A stretch of DNA of 64,000 bases from Luedemannella flava (GTDB lineage Bacteria; Actinomycetota; Actinomycetes; Mycobacteriales; Micromonosporaceae), in assembly GCF_039528515.1 (NCBI RefSeq), contig NZ_BAAALT010000003.1, forward strand, positions 205,671-269,670, read 5' to 3'. Shown here in pieces: positions 7,928 through 16,708 of the stretch (positions are counted from its first letter, which is position 1; the number at the start of each line of letters is the position of its first letter). The translations under genes and the position numbers were made by a program. Under the pieces are notes generated by a model, which made no database searches, was not told the origin of the DNA, and saw only the letters and a list, made by a program, of their open reading frames with translations.

Positions 7928-9322
7928 ATGGACACCCTGGTCGGCTACGTCATGCTCGCCGCCGCGGCCTGCTTCGTGCTGGGTCTGCACCTGATGAACC
8001 ATCCGGCCACCGCGCGCGCCGGCAACCTGCTCTCCGCGGGCGCGATGGGCGCGGCCGTCCTCGGCGCGGGTGTCGTCATCGTGCGCGACGCGACCATCAC
8101 GGCGACCGGCTGGCTCGTCCTGGTCGCCGGCGCCGCCACGGGTTCGGCGGCGGGGTTCTACGCCGCCCGGTCGGTGCGGATGACGGCCATGCCCCAACTG
8201 GTCAGCCTGTTCAACGCCGTCGGCGGCGGCGCCGCGGCCCTGCTCGCGGTCAGCGACCTCATCGGACCCGGCGAGGCGCTCACGGTCAGGGTGGGCGTGC
8301 CGGCCGCCGTCGACATCGCGATCGGCGCGGTGACCTTCACCGGCTCGCTGCTCGCGGCCGCGAAGCTGCAGGGAATGGTCTCCGGCGCCCCGGTGGTGTT
8401 CGCGGGCAGCCGCGTCGTCAACGCCGCGCTCGGCGTGACCATGCTGGGCGCCGGCGCCTGGCTGGCCGTCGCGCCCGACAGCGCCGTCGCGCTCGCGCTG
8501 CTGGCGGCCGCCGCGCTCGCCTTCGGCGTGACCATGGTCCTGCCGATCGGCGGCGCCGACATGCCGGTGGTCATCTCGCTCCTCAACGCCTTCACCGGCA
8601 CGGCCGTCGCGATGGCCGGGTTCGTGCTCGGCGAGACCGTCCTCATCATCGCGGGCGCGCTCGTCGGCGCCTCCGGCGGCATCCTCACCAAGCTGATGGC
8701 CGACGCGATGAACCGGTCGATCCCGAACATCATCGTCGGCGGCTTCGGCACGGGCGCGGACGCGCCGACCGCCGGCGCCGCGGGCGGTCCGGTGCGCGCG
8801 GTCACCGCCGACGACGTCGCGATCCAGCTCGCCTACGCCGCCAAGGTCGTCGTCGTGCCCGGGTACGGGCTGGCGGCCGCCCAGGCGCAGCATGAGATGG
8901 CCGCGCTCGCGGACGTGCTGACCGCGCACGGCGTCGAGGTCACCTACGCCGTCCATCCCGTGGCCGGCCGGATGCCCGGGCACATGAACGTGCTGCTCGC
9001 GGAGGCCAACGTGCCGTACGAGCAACTGCTGGACATGGACGAGGCCAACCCCGAGTTCACGCGCGCCGACGTGGCGCTCGTCGTCGGCGCCAACGACGTG
9101 ACGAACCCGGCCGCCCGCCGCCCCGGCAACGCCATCTCCGGCATGCCGATCCTCAACGTGGACCACGCGCGGACCGTCGTGGTGATCAAACGCTCGATGG
9201 GCCACGGGTACGCCGGACTGGACAACGAGCTCTACACCCGACCGGCGACCGGAATGTACTTCGCCGACGCCAAGAAGGGCCTGGCCGCGCTGGCCGCGGC
9301 GGTGCGCACCTTCGTGAGCTGA
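7928..9322 (+). CDS. pntB: NAD(P) transhydrogenase beta subunit
   Basis: 464 residues. The first 270 or so are hydrophobic membrane helices; the C-terminal domain III binds NADP(H), shown by VVVPGYGLAAAQAQHEM, the MPGHMNVLLAEANVPYE segment and KRSMGHGYAGLDNELY. The enzyme couples hydride transfer between NADH and NADP+ to proton movement across the membrane, supplying NADPH. It is in one operon with pntAA, pntAB and the downstream cyclic-nucleotide-binding-domain gene. Confidence 0.95.
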   Translation: MDTLVGYVMLAAAACFVLGLHLMNHPATARAGNLLSAGAMGAAVLGAGVVIVRDATITATGWLVLVAGAATGSAAGFYAARSVRMTAMPQLVSLFNAVGGGAAALLAVSDLIGPGEALTVRVGVPAAVDIAIGAVTFTGSLLAAAKLQGMVSGAPVVFAGSRVVNAALGVTMLGAGAWLAVAPDSAVALALLAAAALAFGVTMVLPIGGADMPVVISLLNAFTGTAVAMAGFVLGETVLIIAGALVGASGGILTKLMADAMNRSIPNIIVGGFGTGADAPTAGAAGGPVRAVTADDVAIQLAYAAKVVVVPGYGLAAAQAQHEMAALADVLTAHGVEVTYAVHPVAGRMPGHMNVLLAEANVPYEQLLDMDEANPEFTRADVALVVGANDVTNPAARRPGNAISGMPILNVDHARTVVVIKRSMGHGYAGLDNELYTRPATGMYFADAKKGLAALAAAVRTFVS

Positions 9323-9345
9323 CCACCCGCGCAGAGGAGGACATC

Positions 9346-9804
9346 ATGGTCATCGACACGATGCAGGACCGGCTCGCCGCGCATCCGTTCCTCGCGGGAC
9401 TGCCGGTCGAGTGGCTGGAGCCCATGTCGCACCACGCGTGCCGGTCAGCCCGGCACGCCGGCGACCGGCTCTTCCACGAGGGCACCCCGGCCCGTCGCTT
9501 CTGGCTGCTCGTCGAGGGCCGGGTCGCGCTGGACACCACCGTGCGCGGCCGGGGCGAGGTCGTGGTGGACACGCTGGGCCCTGGTGCGGTGCTCGGTTGG
9601 TCCTGGCTCTTTGTGCCCCGCACCTGGCACTTCGGCGCGGTGGCCGTGGCGCCGACGCAGGCCATCGAGTTCGACGCGGCCGGCGTGCTGCGGCTGTGCG
9701 ACCGCGACCCGGCGCTCGGGTACGAACTGAGCCGCCGGTTCCTCGCCGTGATGCTGGATCGGCTGCAGGCCACTCGGTCGCGCCTGCCTGACGTGGTGCG
9801 TTAG
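9346..9804 (+). CDS. Cyclic-nucleotide-binding-domain (CNMP) protein without DNA-binding domain
   Basis: 152 residues starting at ATG behind AGAGGAGG. The fold is a single Crp/CNMP beta-roll: RLAAHPFLAGLPVEWLEPM, GDRLFHEGTPARRFWLLVEG, and LGPGAVLGWSWLF. The usual phosphate-binding cassette with its Arg is not recognisable, so the ligand is uncertain, and no HTH domain follows. It lies 23 bases after pntB and is probably co-transcribed, perhaps as a redox or ligand-responsive partner of the transhydrogenase. Confidence 0.8.
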   Translation: MVIDTMQDRLAAHPFLAGLPVEWLEPMSHHACRSARHAGDRLFHEGTPARRFWLLVEGRVALDTTVRGRGEVVVDTLGPGAVLGWSWLFVPRTWHFGAVAVAPTQAIEFDAAGVLRLCDRDPALGYELSRRFLAVMLDRLQATRSRLPDVVR

Positions 9805-10057
9805 TGGCCTGACCGCGCAGCAGGTGATCCGTCAGGTGGCACCCGCTCTGTGCTCATTGGGCAGTTAGGTGTGCGGCGGGACAGGAAAGCGTCATACACG
9901 CACCGCACCGTGGGCAAATATATTGAACAATCTGCATGTGACCTCGATCTATTTATCCTATTTGGACCGCACAGATCCATTCTCGATCTCCCATAACCGC
10001 TCGTCGCTGACGCTGTGCCGCTGGGCGAAACGGTGTGCCGCCGGCGCGGGAGACTCC
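9805..10057. other. AT-rich intergenic stretch upstream of the xylan operon
   Basis: Apart from the promoter and palindrome listed separately just downstream, this 250-base part has no gene I can support. Bases 9915-9965 are strikingly AT-rich for this genome (ATATATTGAACAA, CTATTTATCCTATT), which may reflect additional promoter or upstream activating sequence. No hairpin terminator for the CNMP gene is obvious. Confidence 0.5.
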
Positions 10058-10086
10058 TTGACGCATGGGCATGAGTCGATTAATTT
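10058..10086 (+). promoter_or_regulatory. Probable sigma-70-type promoter of the xylan operon
   Basis: TTGACG (10058-10063) and TAATTT (10081-10086) are separated by 17 bases. Transcription would start near 10093 and give a leader of about 80 bases before the first permease gene. Confidence 0.55.
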
Positions 10087-10109
10087 GCGGCCAGGCAATT
10101 TAGATTTTA

Positions 10110-10120
10110 CGAAACTTTCG
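10110..10120. promoter_or_regulatory. LacI-type palindromic operator CGAAACTTTCG
   Basis: A perfect 5-bp inverted repeat around one central base, CGAAA-C-TTTCG, within the predicted leader of the operon. Palindromes of the form CGAAA-n-TTTCG are typical targets of LacI-family repressors of xylan and xyloside genes in actinobacteria. No regulator gene is next to it, so the repressor must be encoded elsewhere. Confidence 0.6.
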
Positions 10121-10172
10121 AAGCCACGTCGGCGCGGCCGGCGTGGCTCGGCGCCTGGACAGAAGGGCTGAA

Positions 10173-11102
10173 ATGGCGAATGAGCTGCCAAAGCCGCGGC
10201 GGCTGACGTGGCGAAGGGCCCTTCGACGGGACTGGCGGCTGTACTCGTTGGCGCTCCTGCCCCTGCTGTTTTTCGCCATCTTCCGATACGTACCGATGCT
10301 CGGGAACGTCATCGCCTTTCGGCGCTACACGCCCGGCGGGAGCCTGTTCGGCGAGCGCTGGGTGGGCCTGCGGTACGTGAAGCTGTTCCTGGGCGACCCC
10401 ACGTTCTGGCACGTCTTCACGAACACGCTGCTGCTCGGCGTGCTGACCCTGCTCTTCCTGTTCCCGCTGCCGATCGTGCTGGCGCTCCTGCTCAACGAGG
10501 TGCGCAGCCGGTTCTTCAAGCGGTTCGTGCAGACCGTGTCGTACCTGCCGCACTTCCTGTCCATCGTGGTCGTGGCCGGTCTGATCTTCCAGATCCTGTC
10601 CATGGACGGCGTGGTGAACCAGGCGCTGCAGGCGGTCGGCCACGACCGGATCCCGTTCATGCAGCAGCCCGAATGGTTCCGCACCATCTATGTCTCCTCC
10701 GAGGTCTGGCAGACGGTCGGCTGGGGCACGATCCTCTACCTCGCCGCGCTCACCACGATCGACGACAACCTGTACGAGGCGGCGCGCATGGACGGCGCGA
10801 ACCGCTGGCGCCAGACCTGGCACGTCACGCTGCCCGGCATCCGGCCCACGGCGGTCACCCTGCTGATCCTCAACATCGGCACGTTCATGGCGGTCGGCTT
10901 CGAGAAGATCCTGCTGCTGTACAACCCGCTGACCTACCCCACGGCGGACGTCATCTCGACGTACCTGTACCGGGTCGGTGTGGTCTCCGGGTCGTTCAGC
11001 TACGCCGCCGCCATCGGCCTGTTCGAGTCGATCATCGGGTTGATCCTCGTGCTCAGCGCGAACACGATCTCCCGCCGCACGGTGGGAGCGAGCCTGTGGT
11101 GA
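10173..11102 (+). CDS. ABC sugar transporter permease, LplB/YteP type
   Basis: 309 residues, about six membrane helices, beginning MANELPKPRRLTWRRALRRD. The EAA loop, where the ATPase docks, reads NLYEAARMDGANRWRQTWHV. Proteins of this type import oligosaccharides released from plant polysaccharides and pair with a second permease (next gene) and a large lipoprotein binding protein. No ATPase gene is in the operon, so a shared MsmK/MsiK-type ATPase is expected. The stop overlaps the next start by 4 bases. Confidence 0.9.
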   Translation: MANELPKPRRLTWRRALRRDWRLYSLALLPLLFFAIFRYVPMLGNVIAFRRYTPGGSLFGERWVGLRYVKLFLGDPTFWHVFTNTLLLGVLTLLFLFPLPIVLALLLNEVRSRFFKRFVQTVSYLPHFLSIVVVAGLIFQILSMDGVVNQALQAVGHDRIPFMQQPEWFRTIYVSSEVWQTVGWGTILYLAALTTIDDNLYEAARMDGANRWRQTWHVTLPGIRPTAVTLLILNIGTFMAVGFEKILLLYNPLTYPTADVISTYLYRVGVVSGSFSYAAAIGLFESIIGLILVLSANTISRRTVGASLW

Positions 11103-11974
11103 AGATCAGGCAGAGCCGGGGGGCCCGGGTCTTCAACGTCGTCAACACGGTGATCCTGCTCGGCGTGGTGGTCGTGACGCTGTACCCCTTCGGCAACGTC
11201 CTCGCCCGCTCGTTCAGCGGCGAGCACTACATCCGGTCCGGGCAGGTGAACCTGCTGCCGAAGGGGTTCAACCTCACCACGTACAAGACGGTGATGTCGG
11301 ACCCGGTGTTCTGGACCAACTACCGCAACACCCTTCTTTACACGGTCGTCGCCACCGCCATCGCGATGGTCCTGACCACCTGCTACGCGTACGTGCTGTC
11401 CAAGCACCACCTCAAGGGGCGCGGGCTGCTCGTCGGCGTCGCGCTGTTCACGATGTTCTTCAACGGCGGTCTGATCCCCAACTACGTGCTCGTCAGCGGG
11501 CTCGGGCTGCGCAACACCATCTGGGCCATCGTGCTGCCCAACGCGATCAACGTGTTCAACCTGCTGGTGATGAAGGCGTTCTTCGAGAGCCTGCCGGTCG
11601 ACCTCGAGGAGGCCGCGGCCGTCGACGGGCTCAGCACGTACGGGATCTTCGGGCGGATCGTGCTGCCACTGTCGAAAGCCGTTATCGCCACGATGGTCCT
11701 GTTCTACGCCGTGACCTTCTGGAACTCGTGGTTCAGCGCGTTCCTCTACCTCGACCGGACCGACCTGTTCCCGGTCACGGTCTATCTGCGCAACCTGATC
11801 GCCGGCGCTACCGGCGGGTCCGACATCGGCACCGCCAGCGAGACCGCGCTGCAGATCGGGGCCAACATCCAGGCGGTGACGATCGTGCTCACCGTCCTGC
11901 CCATCATGCTCGTCTATCCCTTCATCCAGCGGTACTTCGTCCGGGGCGTGATGCTCGGCGCCGTCAAGGGATAG
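11099..11974 (+). CDS. ABC sugar transporter permease, LplC/YtcP type
   Basis: 291 residues; the GTG at 11099 overlaps the previous stop. Six membrane helices with the EAA loop VDLEEAAAVDGLSTYGIF and a C-terminal YPFIQRYFVRGVMLGAVKG, which is the signature end of the LplC/YtcP branch. A GTG three bases earlier (11096) is an alternative start. It forms the heteromeric channel with the preceding permease. Confidence 0.9.
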   Translation: MKIRQSRGARVFNVVNTVILLGVVVVTLYPFGNVLARSFSGEHYIRSGQVNLLPKGFNLTTYKTVMSDPVFWTNYRNTLLYTVVATAIAMVLTTCYAYVLSKHHLKGRGLLVGVALFTMFFNGGLIPNYVLVSGLGLRNTIWAIVLPNAINVFNLLVMKAFFESLPVDLEEAAAVDGLSTYGIFGRIVLPLSKAVIATMVLFYAVTFWNSWFSAFLYLDRTDLFPVTVYLRNLIAGATGGSDIGTASETALQIGANIQAVTIVLTVLPIMLVYPFIQRYFVRGVMLGAVKG

Positions 11975-12007
11975 CGACACCCCTCAATCCACCGAAAGGG
12001 AGCCGTC

Positions 12008-13660
12008 ATGTCCACACTCTCGAGGCGGCAGGTTCTGGCCGCCGCCGGGGTCGCGGGTGCCGCCGCGGTCGTCGGCGGCGCGCTCGCCGGCTGCGACAGC
12101 GAGGAGTCCGGGGGCAACCTCGACGACAAGCGCGCGGGCGCCATGGAGAAGTACGCGGTCGGTGACCAGTTCAAGGCCACCGAGCCGATCACCCTGCCGA
12201 TCATGCTGCTGTCGAACGCGGCATATCCGTACAAGAAGGAGTGGCTTTTCTTCTCCGAGCTGACCAAGCGGACGAACGTCACCCTGGAGCCGACCGTCAT
12301 CCCGGGCAGCGACTACAACCAGAAGCGGTCCGTGATGATCAGTGCCGGCGACGCGCCCGCGATCATCCCGAAGACGTACCACCCCGACGAGGAGCAGTAC
12401 ATCGCCGGCGGCGCCATCCTGCCCGTCAGCGACTACCTCGACTACATGCCGCACTTCAAGGACAAGATCGCCAAGTGGAACCTGAACGGCGACCTTGACC
12501 AGTGGCGTCAGGCCGACGGCAAGTTCTACCTGCTGCCGGGCGTGCACGAGGACGTGTGGATCGACTACTCGCTGGCCGTGCGCACCGACATCATGACCAA
12601 ACTGGGCATCGCCACGCCGCAGACCTGGGACGACGTGGCCGCCATGCTGCGCACGATGAGGGCGGCGTATCCGGACAACTACCCGTTCTCCGACCGCTGG
12701 AGCACGCCGCCGAACCCCGGCGCGAACAACCTGCTCAGCATCACGAGCCAGAACTACGGCACCTGGGCCGGCTGGGCCTGGCTGCCGGCGCAGTGGGACC
12801 CGGCGACCAGCAAGTTCGCGTACACGGGCGCCACCGAGCAGTACAAGCAGGTGCTGACGTACCTCAACGGGCTGGTGAAGGAGAAGCTGCTCGACCCGGA
12901 GAGCTTCACCCAGACCGACGACAACGCGCGGCAGAAGTTCGCCAGCGGCAAGTCGTTCGTCATCAGCTGCAACGCGCAGACCCTGGTCAACGAGGCCCGC
13001 AAGGACATCGAGAAGCTCGCGGGCGCCACCGTCATCAAGATCCCGCAGCCGATGGGCCCGCTCGGCGCCGTCAAGCAGGGCACCCGCCTCGAGAACGGCA
13101 TCATGATCTCCGCGAAGGCCAGGGACAGCAAGAACTTCGTGGCCATGCTGCAGTTCATCGACTGGCTGTGGTACTCCGACGAGGGCCAGATGTTCGCCAA
13201 GTGGGGCGTGCAGGGCACGACCTACACGGGCGGCTACGCCACCAACGACTTCAAGCTGAACCCGGAGATCACCTGGGCCGGCATCAACGCGGGCGCGCCC
13301 AAGAGCCTCCAGGTGGAGTACGGCTTCGCCAACGGCGTGTTCGCCTACGGCGGCAGCACCCAGCACCTCGAGTCGCAGTTCTCGCCCGAGGAGAAGGAGT
13401 TCCAGAAGGTCATGACGGCGCGGCGCACGCTGCCGCAGCCGCCCCCGCACCCGCTCAACGCCGACGAGCGTGAGCAGGCCTCCCTGTGGGAGACGGGCCT
13501 CAAGGACCACGTGAACCAGCAGACGCTCAAGTTCATCCTGGGCCAACGGCCGCTCACCGACTGGGACGCCTACGTCGCCGAGCTCAAGGGCAAGAACATG
13601 GAGCAGTACGTGAACCTGGTCAACGGCGCCTACGAGCGCTACAAGAAGGAACACGGCTAA
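12008..13660 (+). CDS. Extracellular oligosaccharide-binding lipoprotein
   Basis: 550 residues. The N-terminus carries a twin-arginine motif SRRQVLAAAG and a lipobox ALAGC, so it should be Tat-exported and lipid-anchored. The rest is the large LplA/YtcQ-type solute-binding fold (about 500 residues, longer than ordinary family 1 binding proteins). An AAAGGGAG ribosome-binding site precedes the ATG. It captures oligosaccharides for the two permeases; the GH67 and GH42 genes downstream suggest glucuronoxylan fragments. Confidence 0.9.
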   Translation: MSTLSRRQVLAAAGVAGAAAVVGGALAGCDSEESGGNLDDKRAGAMEKYAVGDQFKATEPITLPIMLLSNAAYPYKKEWLFFSELTKRTNVTLEPTVIPGSDYNQKRSVMISAGDAPAIIPKTYHPDEEQYIAGGAILPVSDYLDYMPHFKDKIAKWNLNGDLDQWRQADGKFYLLPGVHEDVWIDYSLAVRTDIMTKLGIATPQTWDDVAAMLRTMRAAYPDNYPFSDRWSTPPNPGANNLLSITSQNYGTWAGWAWLPAQWDPATSKFAYTGATEQYKQVLTYLNGLVKEKLLDPESFTQTDDNARQKFASGKSFVISCNAQTLVNEARKDIEKLAGATVIKIPQPMGPLGAVKQGTRLENGIMISAKARDSKNFVAMLQFIDWLWYSDEGQMFAKWGVQGTTYTGGYATNDFKLNPEITWAGINAGAPKSLQVEYGFANGVFAYGGSTQHLESQFSPEEKEFQKVMTARRTLPQPPPHPLNADEREQASLWETGLKDHVNQQTLKFILGQRPLTDWDAYVAELKGKNMEQYVNLVNGAYERYKKEHG

Positions 13661-13661
13661 G

Positions 13662-13958
13662 TTGATCATCGTCCCCGACGGCCCGACCGGCCGGCTGTCC
13701 GACGCATGGCGGTTCTGCGTCGGCACCGGCCGGTTCGAGCTCGCCCTGCGTCGCGACTACCAGGACTCGCTCGCGCTCGTCCAGTCCGACATCGGCTTCC
13801 GGTACATCCGTGGGCACGGGCTGCTCTGCGACGGCGTCCGGTACTCGTTCACGTACGTCGACCAGGTGATCGACGCATACCGGAAGCTGGGTGCCGTCGT
13901 CGACGAGACGCCGCCGTGGCACGAGGACGCGCGGCTGCTGGGGCACGGGCATGAGTAA
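13662..13958 (+). pseudogene. GH39 beta-xylosidase N-terminal remnant
   Basis: 98 codons from a TTG directly after the binding-protein stop. The segments CVGTGRFELALRRDYQDSL, DIGFRYIRGHGLL and YSFTYVDQVIDAYRKLG match the N-terminal region of GH39 xylosidases, but the loop between GLL and the FTYVDQ helix is shortened and the protein stops where a roughly 500-residue enzyme would continue into its barrel. All catalytic residues are absent. I read it as a decayed gene kept in frame between its operon neighbours; the stop overlaps the DUF624 start by 8 bases. Confidence 0.7.
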
Positions 13959-14637
13959 CATCGCGGGCGTGCGCGAGTTCGGGGAGGGGCCGCTGTCGCG
14001 GGCGGCCGCGACGGTCTACACCATGCTCGTCGTCGAGATCCTGCTGCTGGTCACCGCGGCGCCCGGGCTGGTCGTGCTGGTCCTGCTCGACCGGGACGTG
14101 AGCAACCTGCCGCTCGTCGCGGCGTGCGCGCTGCCGCTGGGCCCGGCCCTGTCCGCCGCCGTCTACGCCCTGCACCACCGGCGGGCGGACGTGGCCGACC
14201 TGCGGCCGGCGGCGGCGTTCTGGCGCGGGTACCGGCTCAATGCCGTGGGCGTGCTCAAGGTCTGGGTCCCGGCGCTCGTCTGGCTCGCGATCGTGGCCGT
14301 GGGGCTGGCCAACTTCAGGGCCACCGGGCTGCCCGGGTGGTGGGCCGTGCTGCTGGCGCTCGTCGGGGCCGGGGCGTCGCTGTGGACCACGAACGCGCTG
14401 GTCATCACGTCGCTGTTCGCGTTCCGGGGACGGGATGTGGCGCGGCTCGCCGGGCACTTTCTGACCCGCACGCCCGGCGTCACGCTCGCGAACGCCTGCC
14501 TTCTCATCGTGGCCGGCGGCGTCGTGTGGGTCTCGTCGGAGGCCGTCGCGGCCCTGCTGGGCTCGGTGTTCGTGGCGATGCTGCTGCGCAACAGCCGGCC
14601 CCTGTTCGACGCGGTCCGACGGGAGTTCACGGCATGA
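13951..14637 (+). CDS. DUF624 (YesL-type) membrane protein
   Basis: 228 residues with about five membrane helices (TMLVVEILLLVTAAPGLVVL, VWVPALVWLAIVAVGLANF, ANACLLIVAGGVVW). DUF624 proteins are regular companions of LplB/LplC-type importers for plant-cell-wall sugars; their exact role is unknown. It overlaps the GH39 remnant at its start and the micro-ORF at its end (ATGA at 14634). Confidence 0.8.
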   Translation: MSNIAGVREFGEGPLSRAAATVYTMLVVEILLLVTAAPGLVVLVLLDRDVSNLPLVAACALPLGPALSAAVYALHHRRADVADLRPAAAFWRGYRLNAVGVLKVWVPALVWLAIVAVGLANFRATGLPGWWAVLLALVGAGASLWTTNALVITSLFAFRGRDVARLAGHFLTRTPGVTLANACLLIVAGGVVWVSSEAVAALLGSVFVAMLLRNSRPLFDAVRREFTA

Positions 14638-14711
14638 GCGAGCGTCGCGAGCGAATCATCGGCGCAGGTTTCCTTCATGCCGTCGCCTCGCGAAGCGAGG
14701 TGGCGGCATGA
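14634..14711 (+). CDS. 25-residue bridging micro-ORF, instance 1
   Basis: ATG at 14634 overlaps the DUF624 stop and the TGA at 14711 overlaps the GH42 start, both as ATGA. The peptide begins MSERRERIIG and ends SRSEVAA. A second 25-residue ORF at 37929-38006 has the same length, the same overlaps and the shared residues M-ER-E-II, H, A, R and EVAA. The DNA near its end supplies the ribosome-binding site (GAGG) of the next gene and holds a 6-bp hairpin CCTCGC-GAA-GCGAGG (14686-14700). It may be a translational coupling device rather than a functional peptide. Confidence 0.5.
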   Translation: MSERRERIIGAGFLHAVASRSEVAA

Positions 14712-16708
14712 AGGTGCTTTTCGGGGGCGATTACAACCCGGAGCAGTGGCCCGAGACGGTGTGGGACGAGGACTACAAGCTGTTCGACCTGGCCGGGATC
14801 GACACGGTCACGGTCGGGGTGTTCGCGTGGGCGTCGACGCAGCCCGGGCCGGACGTCTACGACTTCGCCGTGCTGGATCGCGTCGTGGAGCGGGCCGCCG
14901 CCGAGGGGCGGGCGGTCTGCCTGGCCACCGGGACCGGCGCGCTGCCGCCGTGGCTCGCCCGCGCCCATCCCGAGGTCAACCGCACCGACTTCGAGGGCCG
15001 CCGGCACCGGTACGGGCAGCGGCACAACGCCTGCCCCAGCTCGCCGGTGTTCCGGCGGCTGTCGGCCGAACTGGCCCGCCGGGTCGGGCAGCGCTACGCC
15101 GCGCACCCGTCGGTCGTGGCGTGGCACGTCGGCAACGAGTACGGCGGGGCGTGCTACTGCGACCTGTGCGCCGAGGCGTTCCGCGACTGGCTGCGCGCCC
15201 GCTACGGGAGCCTCGACGCGCTCAACGAGGCCTGGTACACGACGTTCTGGTCGCACACGTTCACCGACTGGGCGCAGATCGAGCCGCCGTCGGCGCTGAC
15301 CGAGCACTGGCGCGGCCCCGACCACACCGCGTTCCCCACGATGACGCTGGACTACCTGCGGTTCACCTCCGACGCGCTGCTCGCCAACTTCATCGACGAG
15401 AAGGCGGCGATCAGGGAGTCCAGCCCGGACATCCCGGTGACCACGAACTTCATGGGGCTGTACCGGCCGATCGACTACCACCGGTGGGCGCCGCACCTGG
15501 ACTTCGCGTCGTGGGACAACTACCCGCCCGACGACCGGTCCCACGCCCGGATGGCGCTCGCCCACGACCTCATGCGCGGCCTCAAGGACGGCGCGCCGTT
15601 CTGGCTCATGGAGCAGACGCCGAGCTTCACCGCCTGCCGCGACGTCAACCCGCTCAAGCGCCCCGGGATCATGCGGCTGTGGAGCTGGCAGGCCGTCGCG
15701 CACGGCGCCGACGCCGTGCTGTTCTTCCAGCTGCGAGCCTCGCGCGGGGCGTGCGAGAAGTACCACGGCGCGGTCATCGGGCACGCGGGCCGGTCGGACA
15801 CGAGGGTGTTCACCGAGGTCGCCGCGCTGGGCGCGGAACTGTCGCGGCTCGGCGACGCGACCCTGGGAGCCCGCACGCCGGCAGGCGTGGCGCTGCTGTT
15901 CGACTGGGACAGCTGGTGGGCGCTGGAGATCACCGACGGTCCGTCGCGGCTGGTTCGCTACCTCGACGTGGTGCTCGCCTACTACCGGGCGCTGTGGGAC
16001 GCGGGCGTCGACGTGGACGTGCTGCCCGTGGCCGCCGACCTGTCGTCGTACGACGTGGTCGTCGCCCCTGCGCTGTACATGGTCAAGGGTGACCTGGCGG
16101 CGCGGCTGGAGCAGGTGGCCGACCGGGGCGGGTCCGTGCTGACCACGTTCCTGTCCGGGCGCGCCGACGAGAACAACAACGCCTTCGGCACGGACGTGCC
16201 CGGGCCGCTCGGCCCGCTCCTGGGCGTGCGGGTCGACGAGTGGGACGCCCGGGGGGCCGACGTGGTCAACCCGGTCACCCTCGGCGGCGCGACGGTCGCC
16301 TCGAGGCTGCTGTTCGAGCTGGTGGTCCCGCAGGGCGCCGAGGTCGTCGGCACGTACGGGGCCGACTTCTACGCCGGCACGCCGGCCGTGACCCGCAACG
16401 CGTTCGGCGCCGGCCACGGCTGGTACGTCGGCGCCGGGCTCGACCAGGCCGGTGTGTCCTGGGTCGTGGAACGGGTGCTCGACGGGCACGACCTGCGCGG
16501 CCCGTACCCGCACGTGCCCGACCTGGAGACGACCACGCGCGTCGCCGCGGACGGCACCCGGCTGCGGTTCCTGCTCAACCACGGCGCCGACGCCGTCGAC
16601 ATCGTCGCCCGCGCCGGCGGCGCCGACCTGCTCACCGGCGGTCGCGTTGAGGCGGGCGACCCGATCGGGCTCCCGCCCGGTGGGGTGCTGGTGCTCCGTG
16701 AAGACTGA
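14708..16708 (+). CDS. Beta-galactosidase, glycoside hydrolase family 42
   Basis: 666 residues starting MKVLFGGDYNPEQWPE, the standard GH42 opening. The acid/base Glu is in WHVGNEYGG, the nucleophile Glu in WLMEQTPS, and the Cys cluster CYCDLC fits the zinc site of the family. A trimerisation domain and a short C-terminal beta domain complete the usual length. There is no signal peptide, so it acts inside the cell on imported galactosides, or arabinosides in some relatives. It is coupled to the micro-ORF upstream and overlaps GH67 by 11 bases. Confidence 0.93.
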   Translation: MKVLFGGDYNPEQWPETVWDEDYKLFDLAGIDTVTVGVFAWASTQPGPDVYDFAVLDRVVERAAAEGRAVCLATGTGALPPWLARAHPEVNRTDFEGRRHRYGQRHNACPSSPVFRRLSAELARRVGQRYAAHPSVVAWHVGNEYGGACYCDLCAEAFRDWLRARYGSLDALNEAWYTTFWSHTFTDWAQIEPPSALTEHWRGPDHTAFPTMTLDYLRFTSDALLANFIDEKAAIRESSPDIPVTTNFMGLYRPIDYHRWAPHLDFASWDNYPPDDRSHARMALAHDLMRGLKDGAPFWLMEQTPSFTACRDVNPLKRPGIMRLWSWQAVAHGADAVLFFQLRASRGACEKYHGAVIGHAGRSDTRVFTEVAALGAELSRLGDATLGARTPAGVALLFDWDSWWALEITDGPSRLVRYLDVVLAYYRALWDAGVDVDVLPVAADLSSYDVVVAPALYMVKGDLAARLEQVADRGGSVLTTFLSGRADENNNAFGTDVPGPLGPLLGVRVDEWDARGADVVNPVTLGGATVASRLLFELVVPQGAEVVGTYGADFYAGTPAVTRNAFGAGHGWYVGAGLDQAGVSWVVERVLDGHDLRGPYPHVPDLETTTRVAADGTRLRFLLNHGADAVDIVARAGGADLLTGGRVEAGDPIGLPPGGVLVLRED

